Shown here piece after piece: positions 15,001 to 24,087 of a stretch of DNA of 64,000 bases (the stretch's first letter is position 1; each line of letters begins with the position of its first letter). Where the stretch lies: the NCBI GenBank assembly GCA_015143295.1, contig CM026562.1, positions 7,592,041-7,656,040 of the forward strand, written 5' to 3'. Under the pieces are notes generated by a model. That model worked only from the letters and a program-made list of their open reading frames with translations, had not been told where the DNA came from and searched no databases. Both the position numbers and the translations under genes were made by a program. This stretch comes from Tetracentron sinense (Eukaryota > Streptophyta > Magnoliopsida > Trochodendrales > Trochodendraceae).

Positions 15001-18000
15001 TCTTTGTTATTGTAGAGAGTACTGCACTCTGTCCAGTGAGAGACACTAGGATTTAGCTGAGTTGTGATGTATTTTATGCTTCCATTTCCAAGGCAGAGTA
15101 ATCCTCCTTTGGCTGAAGGCTAGGTTCCTAGTCCTCTACTGCTTTACCATTTGGTTCATTGCATCAGCTGGTGATATATTATCTTTAATGCTTTCTGATA
15201 CTAACATTGAGTAGAATGATCTGCTACTGCCTGACCCATATTATCTGTAACTCCTGCAATTTGTAAGTGCCCTATTGATGATTTTTGACATACTGTTGTT
15301 ACAGAGAGAGAAGCACCTAAGACTTTGCCTTTTGAAAACTCTCCACTGCCAACAGGACCTGTATATGCTGCTGATCTCTCCAGTTTCGGCTTAGTTGAGA
15401 CTTCTCAACCTTATTATCAGGTGACTTCACCTTGCATGCGTTTGATAGTTGATATCCTGTTGTTGCAATTGCTGTTTAAATATTTCAGTGCAGGATTTGC
15501 TGCCTTGCTGGAAATAACAAGGTTTATGAATACTTATTTTATTCTATTTATTTTTATGCCAGGATAAAGCAACGTCGCAGTTGCAGCAGACCATTCCTGA
15601 AAGTCCTTACAGTGTGAATTATCAACAGTCTTTTGATGCTTCATATGGGGGAGGATATGGTACTTCTACCCCATATCAGCCAGCGTCACAACCCCAGATA
15701 TTTCTCCCGTCACATGGACCTCAGCCTCCTCAGGTATTTCTCATTGTTGGGTTCATTTTCCTTGGAAAATTAACTGAGCCATTATATTTTTTTGTCGTAG
15801 TCATATTAATGCTAACTTTTTGACTCTTGCTGTTGTTTTGTGATGATGGATGAGCCTACACTTATAATTACCCACACTGACCATTGTGATGATATTTTAT
15901 AAGTTTGTTGCGTAACAAAAATCATGTGTGATTACTCAAAATTATGTGTTTCATATTTGTGTTATTTGATTTTCTTAAAAGGATTTACTCAAAATTATGT
16001 GTTTCATATTTGTGTTATTTGGTTTTCTTTAAAGGATTTACTTAAAATTATGTCTTTCATATTTGTGTTATTTGATTTTCTTAAAAAGATTTACTCAAAA
16101 TTATGTGTTTCATATTTGTGTTATTTGGTTTTCTTAAAAGGATTTACTTAAAATTATGTGTTTCATATTTGTGTTATTTGGTTTTCTTAAAAGTGAAACA
16201 AGTTTGTTGTGGTTGATTTCCTGACCAGGAAGCCTTAGATTACTGATTCCATAATGAAACTAGAGTGTGTTTGGTATTTGCACTGTAATTATCCTACTTA
16301 AGAGGAAGGTAGCTTGTCATCAAAGTAACCACTGGCATTTGAAAATCTTTATGGTATTCTGTTATTAATTATAATGTCTATTGAGGATTGGGATAACTAA
16401 TCCTTCTCGGCTTGCGTTATTATTGAGATTGGAGAGCTCCCCCAGAGACCAGGGACCCTGTAGCTCATGCGTAATGTAGACCCCTACCATGGTTGTCAAG
16501 GCAACTTGAGGCAATAGACCCCATGGATGCCTGAGGTGCTCATGGCATCACCTGTGAACTCCTTGCAGTAGAAATCCCTCCCAATATGAGATTTGTATAT
16601 GTTGCATTTCTCTAAATAAGGGGCTATGTAATTCATATAAATTGCAAAACCTCTATTGTGAAGATACAGTTTGATATAATCATTATTGGAGACAGTTCCA
16701 GGAGCAATAGAGGGGTTTTTTAAGTGTTGGGAATAAAAAATGACCAAAAAAAAAAACAAACAATCTACAATGACTTTCGAAAAAGCCAAAGAGGGACTGT
16801 AGGGGATAAAATATAGAAAAAATAACAGTCAAATGAAAGAGAGAGAGAGAGAGAGAGGGAGAGGAGAAGTGTAGGACTGAATTTAAAAAAATAGAAAAAT
16901 AGCCCCGACAGTCAATGCTGAACAAGGGAGAGAGAGGGAGGGAAGGGAAGGAGGGAGAGGCCGTACCTTTTATGCTCCTTTCTTCATTCTTCTTGATTAT
17001 ACCCAAGAAAGGTTATAAAATAGCAAATAATAAATAGAATGTGTATAGTTATAAGGAATGCAATTATTTAAATTATTAAAGACCCCTTTAAAGAGGGGTT
17101 TAGAGAGCTTTGGGGGCCTTAGAGGAAATTTGGGGCATTTAAAGGCTTTTTTTTTTTGTTTATGGATCGATGGGGCCTAGCTGTATGCTTGGTCGCCTAG
17201 GCGACGCTTTTAACAACCATGCAAAAAACATAGGGGGACCATATGGTCCTCCCACAAATGTGGGGAGATGGAGAGAGAGACCAATTTGTCTACCCACTGT
17301 GCGAGAGAGAAGACATGTTAGCATGAGGATAAGATAATACTTGACAAAATACGATCTTTTTTTTCCCTATCTACAAACTATTTTTTTTGTTAGATATACA
17401 ATCTCTAATATATTATATTGTAAAAGACACAAGAAACATATAAAATACTTATTAACCAAACTACCTTATTCAAATAAAATGAATTTTTTTATATCTTTAA
17501 ACAATAATAATATTATATATATATATTGAAAGTATGCCTCTTTTTAATTTTAGAAAAACAGTTCTTGGGGGGCATACATCGAATCCCAAGATCTGACTAA
17601 GATTCTAATTGATTTTATTCAATGAAGGTTGAAATAACATTCACCTTTGCGACTTTGAAATTGTTAAGTCAATTCCACGATAAAGCAATAGACCGGCAAA
17701 ACTTCACAAGTGTCAAGTCTCGTTTGCAATCGACACGAACCTTCTTCTTTTTCTTTAAAGCTTTCTCTAATGGAAGCTATTGGCCCTTCCAAAAATTCCA
17801 GCTCTTGGATGTTGAACTAAAGATCCTTTCTTGATGAACAAAATGGCCTGATCTTCTTCTTCTTGATATCCAAAATTTAGAACACAAGAGAAGAGAGAGA
17901 GAGAGGAGTAACCGTACACCTCACAAAGGGAGAGAGGAGTGGGCGTGAGAATTGAAGAGAGAGGGAGAGAAAAACCGTATGGAGAATAATAATCTCCAAG

Positions 18001-19676
18001 GTGGGCGTCCACCTATATATATAAGGTTCTCTTTGATTGCTTGCAATCCAAGACTCCCAATCCTAATCCAATTAGGTTTCCTCAATTTGTTTCATTTCTT
18101 GATTTCTCCTAATTAATTAGGATTAATCTTTAAAAGAAACTAACCTTATCCATTAGTAACCAACTAACCTTATCTTTATCTAATAAGGAATCTTGATTAG
18201 TAACAAACTAATAGAATCCCATTTAATTAGAGAATCTTTAATTAGTAACTAATTAACTAACTAACTTTATTCAATTAGGAGTTTAGTTAATTAGAAACTA
18301 ATTAAATAAAGATTCCTCCTTGAAGTGGGCGTCCCACCCAAGGTGGGCCCCGCTTTCACACGCCCCTTAGGGTTTCACAAACCCTTAGGTCATATTTGAT
18401 CTTTTATCAAAATCCCCAATGGGTCCTACCCATTTGGTTTATTACATCCAATGTGAATCCACCTATTAGAGCTTCACTATACCATATAGTGATTATTTAG
18501 AGAAATTAATTAATTTAATTAATAATTAAATTAAAAGCTTTAAGAAGGTCCTAGTGTGGGATCTAAAGGGATCTCCTGTTTCCGGTTGTGGGACCAAGTG
18601 CTTAACCTTTTGGTTAAAGCATTGTTACTAGGAAACACATTTCCTATCACTCTATTAGGATTATAGAATTTTATCTATATCCCTGGACTTCTACTAATCA
18701 CAATAATGTTCATTAACACAATGTGATTAACCTCTAGAAAATAGAGAATTACTTGCATGTATTTCTATCACAAGATTTGTTTACAGATACGTCCCTCCAC
18801 TTCCAATATTGTTATAAGCTTATGGGATAATATCTAATACTGTCTTTAATCCCTGACTTATATTGAGAACCCATTCTCTTTGATACTTTTAATCAAACTT
18901 GTACTTTCAAAAACATTTTAGAAATTCTTTAAAAGAAATAATAATAATTATATATTTCTTTTATACAGAAAATAAACTTCTCGATAAAACCATTTCATCG
19001 ATAAATACCAGCGCTGGGTTTTTCAAGACCGGTTTTGACATGTATCAACTCAATATTAATTACTCTATAAGAGTAGTGGAATCCTTGTTGAGTGTACACA
19101 CACTTCTTCTAATATAGCATACATAACCCAACGAGCCCGTATTTAGTCCGTTGTGTTGGACATTGATGATTGGCTACATCAAAGCTATATAGGCAAATAT
19201 TAGAGAAGATGTTGACCTCTCAGGTTAAGGACAATTTGTCAAATGGACTACCCTAAATATAAAGACAGTATATTTCTAAGGGTATCCATTGAGCGATCCT
19301 GTTGCAATATAAGTACTTCTTACTTATATCCACATCTTAGTCAAGAGACTCTTCTCTCAGTGATTGAGATTCTATCACTCCATCATATGGAACTAACAAT
19401 GTGTAAGTTAGTAGGAATACGTTGTCCAGGTGTATCCTGAATAACTTAGAACAATACTAGGTCTACAAGGAACCGGAAAACCATATCTCCTTAGCAATTA
19501 GTTTATAACTAATTGGATGGTTTTCCTACAATGTTACCTAACAAAGTAGTCTCATCCAATGAAATACTTTTAATATGCTACAAAATTTAGAAGACAATAT
19601 GTGAATGTAAAATATGCTCTTATTGATTAAGTAAACTAATACAATTCCGGAATGGCTTTCGTGGGCATATATGTCT

Positions 19677-19713
<37 letters not shown>

Positions 19714-22294
19714 AATTTTAAATAATGACCGCCTAGGCGGCCAATCGCCTGAGCCCAGTAGAGCACCTCCTTTAACAATGACCCCTACGGCCCTACTACC
19801 TCTGCTTATGATGTAGGAACATGATAGACTTCAATAGGGTGTGGGGTTCTATACTTGATTGATCATTTTTTATGCTCTTTATATATTTATTTATTTATTT
19901 ATTTTTGTTCTCTTTTCCTTCCAGGCAAACTTTGCTCCATCTCCTGTCACCACTCAACCTGCAGTAAGGCCCTTTGTTCCTACAACACCTCCTGTGCTAA
20001 GAAACGTGGAACAATATCAGCAGCCCACTTTGGGTTCTCAGCTATATCCTGTCTGTAACCTACCTTTATCGTCAAATTATTTATTCTAGACCTGTTCTTT
20101 AACTGATTCTAAAGCTATTCCTTCATGTTTACTGCAGGGAGCTGCTAACCCCACTTATCAATCTGGCCCACCCGGAAGCGGTTCACTTGGTTCTGTTCCA
20201 TCTCAAGTTGGTACAGTTCTGGGCCAGAGTAAGGTGCCTCAGATTGTAGCACCAACACCCACCCCAAGAAGCTTTATGCCGGTGAGTAATGCAGGGATTG
20301 TACAAAAACCTGGAATGGGTCTGATGCAACAACCTAGTCCTCAGCCAGCACAGGTACAACCTGCCATCACACCTGCAGCACCACCACCTACAGTACAGAC
20401 GGCTGATACTTCAGATGTACCTGGTAATCTCAGATTCTTTTCATTAGCGTAACATTATATAATTATTTAGGGTGCTGAAAATTCAATGTTGCTCATTCGG
20501 TAAGATCCTATTGGTATTAGAAATGTCAAACATGATATGAGAATTACTACATAGTCCCCAAATTCTTGAAAAACGCTTGAGGATGTGTTTGTTTGGAGGG
20601 TAAATGGGTAGGAGAAAGTAAAGTAAAGTAAAGTGAAGTGAAGTAAAGTGAAGTAAAAGAAAAGTTTAGTTTCTTTTGTGTGTTTGGTTTGAAAGAAACG
20701 TGTTGAGGGAAAGTATAATTTTTTTCAAAATTACCCCTTGCTCTTTTAAGGAACATAATTATGCAAAAGGGTAGAATGGGAATAGTGAGGTTTTTACTTC
20801 ACTTTCTCTCACAATTCCTTCAAAAAGATGGAATACATTTTGGGTGAAAGTGAAACACTATTGAGAAAGTTGAGGTTTCACTTTCTCTCACTTTTCCTCA
20901 AACCGAACACCCACTTTCACCCACTTTCCACCACTTTCACTCACTTTCATCCACTTTCACCTCAAACGAACACACCCTAAAAGAAAAGGCACTGATAGCA
21001 AGCAATAGAAGTATAAACACCCTGAGTAATGCTTTGATGCCCGTCAGTAATTTGTCTTTATATGCACCATTGCTGAGGGAGGGCTGTATAGTTACCAACT
21101 CGGGATTCGGGAATTATTCGTCAAGAGTATAGTTAGGAAAAAATCTTCAAAATTCGGGAATAAATCGGGAAAATGTTGGGCAATATATGAAAATATATAA
21201 AATAAGATTAATAAATATGAAACTTATAAAAAAAAATATTTCATATGTTAGATATTTATTTGGGGCGTTTTCAAAAAGTCATGAATAATTCATGTTTAAT
21301 TCGTGAAATTCGCAACTTATTGAAAAATTCGCGATTTTTTTTCAAAAGTCACGAATACTTCGTGAATTAATCGTTCGACGAAAAAGTCGGGTATTATTCG
21401 GGAATTTTTGAAAAAATCGGAGAACTTGGTAACTATGGTATAAACAGTATAAGCATTTCATATCTTGATATTACTCATTGTATTTAGGAAGTCTTTCATA
21501 TATAATTTATCAGGTAAACTGCTCCTGTTTTGTTGTGCTAATTATGCCCTGCTTCTGTTTTGCTTGGAAGTCCCTCTCGTTCCTATAATTTCTCAGGCAA
21601 GCTGATTCTGCTTGTTGTGCTAATTATGCACTGCTTCTATTTTGCTTGGTATTCCCTGCTATTCATTGTGTGTGAGTTTTTGTGATCTGCTGATGTGATT
21701 TATCCTCCTGATTTTTCATTATCAGAAAAAGCTTTTTAAATGTGATTGTGTTCTATGTATGTAGAGATGCAAAATTTCTCATGCACAGGGCTCCTCTTGC
21801 AAAAAGATTGCTTTTGCTCAAACATTGATCTTTTTGTTCTAATATTTAGCTTGTTTGTGCATCAATTGCCTCAGCCCAGCGGAGACCTGTCATCATAACT
21901 CTGAAGAGGCTTTTCAATGAAACATCACAAGCATTGGGTGGTTCACGTGCAAATCCTTCTAAAAAACGAGAAATTGAAGACAATTCAAGGAAAATCGGTG
22001 CCTTGTTTGAAAAACTTAACAGTGGCGACATATCTGAGAATGCTGCTGATAAGCTTGTTCAGCTCTGTAGGGCTTTGGACAATGGTGATTTTGGTACTGC
22101 CCTACAAATCCAGGTATGCAACTTGAGAATTTACTAGGCAACTCCAAAAAAGACAAGATATCCTGTTCTTCATTCTTGACAGATGATGACTGGTATAGGT
22201 ACTTCTGACAACGAGCGAGTGGGATGAGTGCAGCTTCTGGCTAGCAGCGTTGAAGAGAATGATCAAGACGAGGCAGAACGTGAGACTAAATTAG
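1..22294 (+). CDS. SEC31: SEC31 homologue, COPII outer coat subunit (3' part of gene, 10 exons)
   Basis: Exons: 1-490 (5' end outside window), 673-765, 1292-1486, 1569-1782, 15305-15420, 15563-15733, 19925-20050, 20138-20423, 21875-22113, 22199-22294 (stop TAG 22292-22294). All nine introns are GT-AG and the phases join without a shift, giving 674 visible residues. SEC31 forms the outer cage of COPII vesicles with SEC13 and stimulates SAR1 GTP hydrolysis through SEC23 at ER exit sites. Exons 1-4 encode the helical region ([51 protein letters not shown]). Exons 5-8 encode a Pro/Gln-rich linker with a PPP run ([11 protein letters not shown]) of the type that contacts SEC23. Exons 9-10 encode the C-terminal helical domain ([37 protein letters not shown]). 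The N-terminal WD40 part lies upstream of the window. Recognition rests on resemblance to plant SEC31A/B. The A/B paralogue cannot be decided here. Confidence 0.95.
1783..2403. other. Intron DNA without gene
   Basis: AT-rich intron sequence. From about 2205 to 2380 it contains a degenerate run of ATATCC, GATATTT and GATATATC words resembling the GATATATCG-type repeat seen at 29.9-31.2 kb. No coding signal. Confidence 0.6.
3200..3640. repeat. GGTTCGAACC-type palindromic repeat segment
   Basis: The segment is built from repeated GAACC, GGTTCG and CGAACC words, with the right part approximating the inverted complement of the left and an AT-rich centre (about 3405-3500). It looks like a fold-back or MITE-like element. 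Exact ends and a target duplication were not found. Confidence 0.5.
3809..4185. mobile_element. MITE with TAGGG(A/T)GCGTTTGG termini (hAT-like)
   Basis: Left end TAGGGATGCGTTTGGATTTA and right end TAAATCCAAACGCACCCTA form inverted termini that continue into AATTCCAT/ATGGAATT motifs. It is 377 bp and non-coding. The terminal sequence and size fit hAT-type MITEs. The flanking 8 bp do not match well, so class assignment is tentative. It is nested in the MULE-type element. Confidence 0.65.
4567..4930 (-). pseudogene. LINE 3' fragment (end of zf-RVT region)
   Basis: The minus strand encodes [17 protein letters not shown], the conserved motif near the C-terminus of the zf-RVT domain of plant L1-type LINEs, followed by a short 3' tail ending toward 4567. 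It is 5'-truncated with no complete ORF, and it points opposite to the next LINE fragment at 5193. Confidence 0.7.
5193..5735 (+). pseudogene. LINE fragment (zf-RVT region)
   Basis: Read with frameshifts and stops, it gives [13 protein letters not shown], then [16 protein letters not shown] (the Cys/His-containing zf-RVT signature) and [12 protein letters not shown]. It is related to, but more decayed than, the LINEs at 12883-13905 and 31722-32696. Inactive remnant inside the SEC31 intron. Confidence 0.75.
5888..6175 (-). repeat. Interspersed repeat related to 29903-30150
   Basis: The right end holds CGATATCGACATTCAGAACC and the left part a motif complementary to ATGTACATAAGAGATGCAA. Both occur in the same order in inverse orientation at about 29905-30150 (AAGGTTCTAAATGTCGATAT, then ATGTACATAAGAGATGCAA). 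This is therefore a dispersed repeat family. It is non-coding despite long open frames on both strands caused by low complexity. Confidence 0.65.
6335..6960. repeat. Degenerate TATCGGTACCGATA-type repeat
   Basis: The ends carry repeated words such as GTATCGGTAAGG, CAATACG and GAAACCGATACGTATAGG with inverted relationships, and the middle is AT-rich. Similar words return at 7900-8110. Probably an old MITE-like element. No termini were defined. Confidence 0.4.
6990..7235 (-). pseudogene. hAT transposase relic (BED-type zinc finger)
   Basis: On the minus strand, with one frameshift, it reads [11 protein letters not shown] and then [22 protein letters not shown] CxxC pair followed by a cysteine and a basic VPEEVR-like stretch is typical of the N-terminal BED finger of plant hAT transposases. 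The dimerisation and catalytic domains are absent. It is a short decayed remnant. Confidence 0.55.
7236..8934. other. Intron DNA without recognisable gene
   Basis: AT-rich and non-coding. At 7900-8110 it has palindromic GGTACCGG and CCGGTACA words similar to the 6335-6960 segment. Nothing else identified. Confidence 0.6.
8935..10031 (+). pseudogene. LINE reverse transcriptase, left part
   Basis: Conceptual reading with several breaks gives [66 protein letters not shown] and [17 protein letters not shown]. These are successive RT motifs of plant L1-type LINEs. The catalytic FADDT box reads FAHDT here, so the first Asp is lost. The sequence continues after the insertion at 10032-12882. Confidence 0.85.
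10032..12882 (-). mobile_element. Solo-LTR-like insertion (gypsy type) splitting a LINE
   Basis: On the minus strand it begins TGTATAACGACCCTGAATTT and ends GGGCGCGCA, the TG...CA form and TGTA(A)CGACCC start common in chromovirus LTRs. It interrupts LINE coding sequence between GNHVLR and [11 protein letters not shown]. Its middle (about 10900-11330) has degenerate tandem words of the form CCGACTATCAGTCA-GGAGGAACC, and it has CT-rich tracts near 11920-12080. No 5-bp duplication matches at the chosen ends, so boundaries are approximate. Confidence 0.6.
12883..13905 (+). pseudogene. LINE reverse transcriptase, right part (zf-RVT)
   Basis: It continues the LINE from 10031: [55 protein letters not shown] and [12 protein letters not shown]. 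The last parts belong to the zf-RVT domain. It contains a local direct duplication (13308-13631) and stops, and ends near an A-rich stretch at about 13905. Confidence 0.85.
13308..13631 (+). repeat. Two tandem copies of about 162 bp inside the LINE
   Basis: TTGCTCTTGCACTGTCCGG at 13308 and TTGCTCTTGTATTGTTTGG about 162 bp later each start a block running to ACTATATTGCCTCAT or ACTATACTGCCTGAT. Both copies encode [14 protein letters not shown] and [19 protein letters not shown]. The two copies differ by point changes, so the duplication is not recent. Confidence 0.85.
14164..14486. mobile_element. MITE of the CCATAGTTAC family
   Basis: Inverted termini CCATAGTTAC and GTTACTATGG, with an AT-rich interior containing paired words (GAAAATT and AAAATTTC types). 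A second member with the same ends lies at about 21087-21438 in another SEC31 intron. Non-coding. Confidence 0.6.
14487..15304. other. Intron DNA without gene
   Basis: The left end has purine- and pyrimidine-rich tracts (14600-14720) and the rest is unremarkable intron sequence up to the acceptor. No domain is recognisable in its short open frames. Confidence 0.55.
15931..16197 (+). repeat. Five-unit 53-bp tandem array in SEC31 intron
   Basis: TACTCAAAATTATGTGTTTC or a close variant recurs at 15933, 15986, 16039, 16092 and 16145, an exact period of 53 bp. Units differ by a few substitutions. The array happens to be open in one frame, encoding repeated FHICVI and YSKLCV-like words, but it has no sign of being a gene. 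Confidence 0.9.
17527..19680 (-). mobile_element. Solo LTR of the 55317-60789 retrotransposon family
   Basis: On the minus strand it starts TGTTAGACATATATGCC and ends AGGCATACTTTCA, matching the LTR at 55317-57491 (TGTTGGACATATATGCC ... AGGCATACTTTCA) over about 2.15 kb. It is flanked on both sides by TATAT (17522-17526 and 19681-19685). The flank is a TA-rich tract, so the duplication is less diagnostic than usual. No internal region remains, consistent with LTR-LTR recombination. Confidence 0.85.
19681..19711. repeat. (TA)n microsatellite
   Basis: An uninterrupted TA run directly next to the solo LTR. It belongs to the TA-rich target inside the MULE-type element. Confidence 0.9.
20577..20980. 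mobile_element. MITE with GTGTGTTTGTTTG-type termini
   Basis: Left end TTGAGGATGTGTTTGTTTGG and right end CAAACGAACACACCCTAA are inverted. The interior has AAAGTAAAGTGAAGT repeats answered by ACTTTCACTTTC words on the right. The terminal form resembles hAT-type MITEs. It lies in the SEC31 intron 20424-21874. Confidence 0.65.
21087..21438. mobile_element. MITE of the CCATAGTTAC family, second copy
   Basis: The ends TATAGTTACCAACTCGG and TTGGTAACTATGG are inverted complements, and the interior has CGGGAATTATTCG-like words. Same family as 14164-14486. Non-coding. Confidence 0.65.
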
Positions 22295-24087
22295 AAGGTA
22301 CAAATTCCGCCAAGCACCCTGGCCCCGTTCTGTAATTTTTCCAAATCCAGGAGTCTAGTTTTGGGGCACTGATTCATGTACACAAGATTGGCCTTTTTAA
22401 ATAGCAAATGCTGGTTTTTGGTTCTCTTTTCTTTTATTTGTTTAGGGTCCCATCCCTGGTCATCCCCTCCCAATAACTCGCCATGTGATGTCCATTTGTG
22501 CTCCTTCAAAATGCGATTAAGAAATATAGTTTTCAAGGTCTTCTTGTCTAGTTTGCTGATTGTTTTCATTCTAATATTGTAGTGTTGATAAATATAATGG
22601 TTTTTATTTTATTTTTTTATATATACATCTTTCCTCTTCTCTCATTTTAGCATGGTGGTTTTTGGTACCTTCTAATTTTTTTTTAATGTCCCGATCATTC
22701 AAAGAACAGCTCTAATGATGCACATTCTAGCTTGTTTTGCTTCATTTATACTGTTCAGTACCACATGATTCATTGGAAATATATACACAGTTGCATGTAG
22801 GAAGATAATAGTTTCTGTTTCTGGGCGGTTTGAAAATAAATGACAAATCGAGCTGGAGATGATGCCTAACCGAGGATCACTGCTGTGTGATTAGAAGTCC
22901 AGGTTTGAATTTTTTTGCCAGAGTTCAAGACATAAAAATGAGCCTGTGTTGGGCAGTACCCCCGTACAGCTGAAATGAAACAAAGCACAGGAAGATAACA
23001 GTGTAGTTCATGTTCTTTGTACACTACAGAAAGTTGGGGTTACAATTCGCTAGGGGCTGTGGTGGGATAATTCTGCGCTTGCAAGGATTGTAACCCCGGA
23101 TCTGACTTCCAGTCCTGAAGAATCTATGCATTGGATCCTATGTGGGGCCCATTAGTAGTGTGGTGTACTAACCTTCTGTCTGTTCACTCATCACAACCGT
23201 TGGATGGGTGGACACCCACATGTTAGCTGGGCTATCATCCAAAGGATTTTGATGGGGTTAAACGAGCAGCACCCATGTTATCGTCTCCTGTTGGGTAATA
23301 GAATTAACGACTTCTGGGCGGCTCACAATACGTGTGTGTGTATATTATTTAGACAATGAGGGCAGCTCAAGACGAGGTAGCTCTGCTTTGTAGACAAGAG
23401 GCCCGACTAATAGGAGTTGTTGCCCAAGTTCCACCTTCATGTTAGTGGGCCTAGTAATTTTGGGCCAATCTGGGCCTCTGGTCTTTATGAATTGAAAAAA
23501 GTCATCAATTTTGCAAGTTTCGGGCCAGGTACCCTCACATGAGGGTTGGATTGCATAACAGACATACCTCTACCCTGTACACTCCATTTTTGGGTACTCT
23601 CTCAATTAGTAGTTGGTAAGTATGTGTTGTTAGATGCTTAACATTTGAAACTGGGCTAGAGGTAGGCTTCTCAACTGCCACATCTAATAGAAGTGAAACC
23701 CTCATCACTAATCGGGGATTCCATGACCAAGTTAGAATCCTATATCCTATCCGTGCAATATATTTTTGACTGTTTCTTGATTGGCGGTCATATATAAATT
23801 AAGGATTAAAATAAATGTTATTAAAGAGTATAATTATGAATAGGATCTCCGGTTCAAGAGAACCAAATTTCCTATTCAATCCATTCCATGTCCTTGCACA
23901 ACACATAAAGATTAGCGTACTTTATATGCATAGCCCTTCCACAAATGTGCCACCATTTGAAAAAGAAGTATTCAGATCGAGCGGTTTAATTATCTGTTGC
24001 ATCGGATAAAAACCATCCCTAACTATAAGAGACCTTCCTCTAAACTCCGAACTCCAAACTCCAAACAGCAACAGCAAGTGAAAGAAA
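22295..24087. other. SEC31 3' flank and Y14 upstream region
   Basis: It should hold the SEC31 3' UTR and the Y14 promoter and 5' UTR. I see no third gene. The stretch just before the Y14 ATG (about 24030-24087, ACTCCAAACTCCAAACAGCA) looks like a plant 5' leader. TATAAATTAAGG at about 23793 and AACTATAAGAG at about 24020 are possible TATA-like words but are not decisive. Confidence 0.5.

Larger units (their letters stand above)
1783..15304 (+). other. 13.5 kb SEC31 intron filled with transposons
   Basis: The intron is phase 1: codon GAG is split as G at the end of the exon at 1782 and AG at 15305. The donor is gtattt and the acceptor ttacag. It separates the helical domain from the Pro-rich linker. 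Contents in order: AT-rich DNA, a MULE-type element (2413-4380), LINE relics, a hAT BED-finger relic, a LINE RT region (8935-13905) split by a solo-LTR-like insertion, and a MITE (14164-14486). None carries an intact gene. The size comes from insertions, since the surrounding exons remain in frame. Confidence 0.9.
16488..19779 (+). mobile_element. MULE-type element, copy 2, with nested solo LTR
   Basis: It starts CATGGTTGTCAAGGC and ends CCTCCTTTAACAAT, with a perfect 9-bp target duplication GACCCCTAC at 16479-16487 and 19780-19788. Without the nested solo LTR (17527-19680 plus its duplicated 5 bp) it is about 1.1 kb. As in copy 1, an internal terminus-like motif (TTTTAACAACCATG near 17210-17222) is present. 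Non-coding; a long pyrimidine-rich tract lies near 16840-16960. Confidence 0.85.

Noticed and set aside
15924..16151. A 75-codon repetitive peptide
   Set aside because: It follows from the 53-bp tandem array inside a SEC31 intron. The unit length is not a multiple of three, so the frame rotates from copy to copy.
22201..22294. Earlier acceptor at 22181 for the last SEC31 exon
   Set aside because: Starting after the AG at 22181 breaks the frame. Using the AG at 22197-22198 keeps phase and gives the expected conserved C-terminus.
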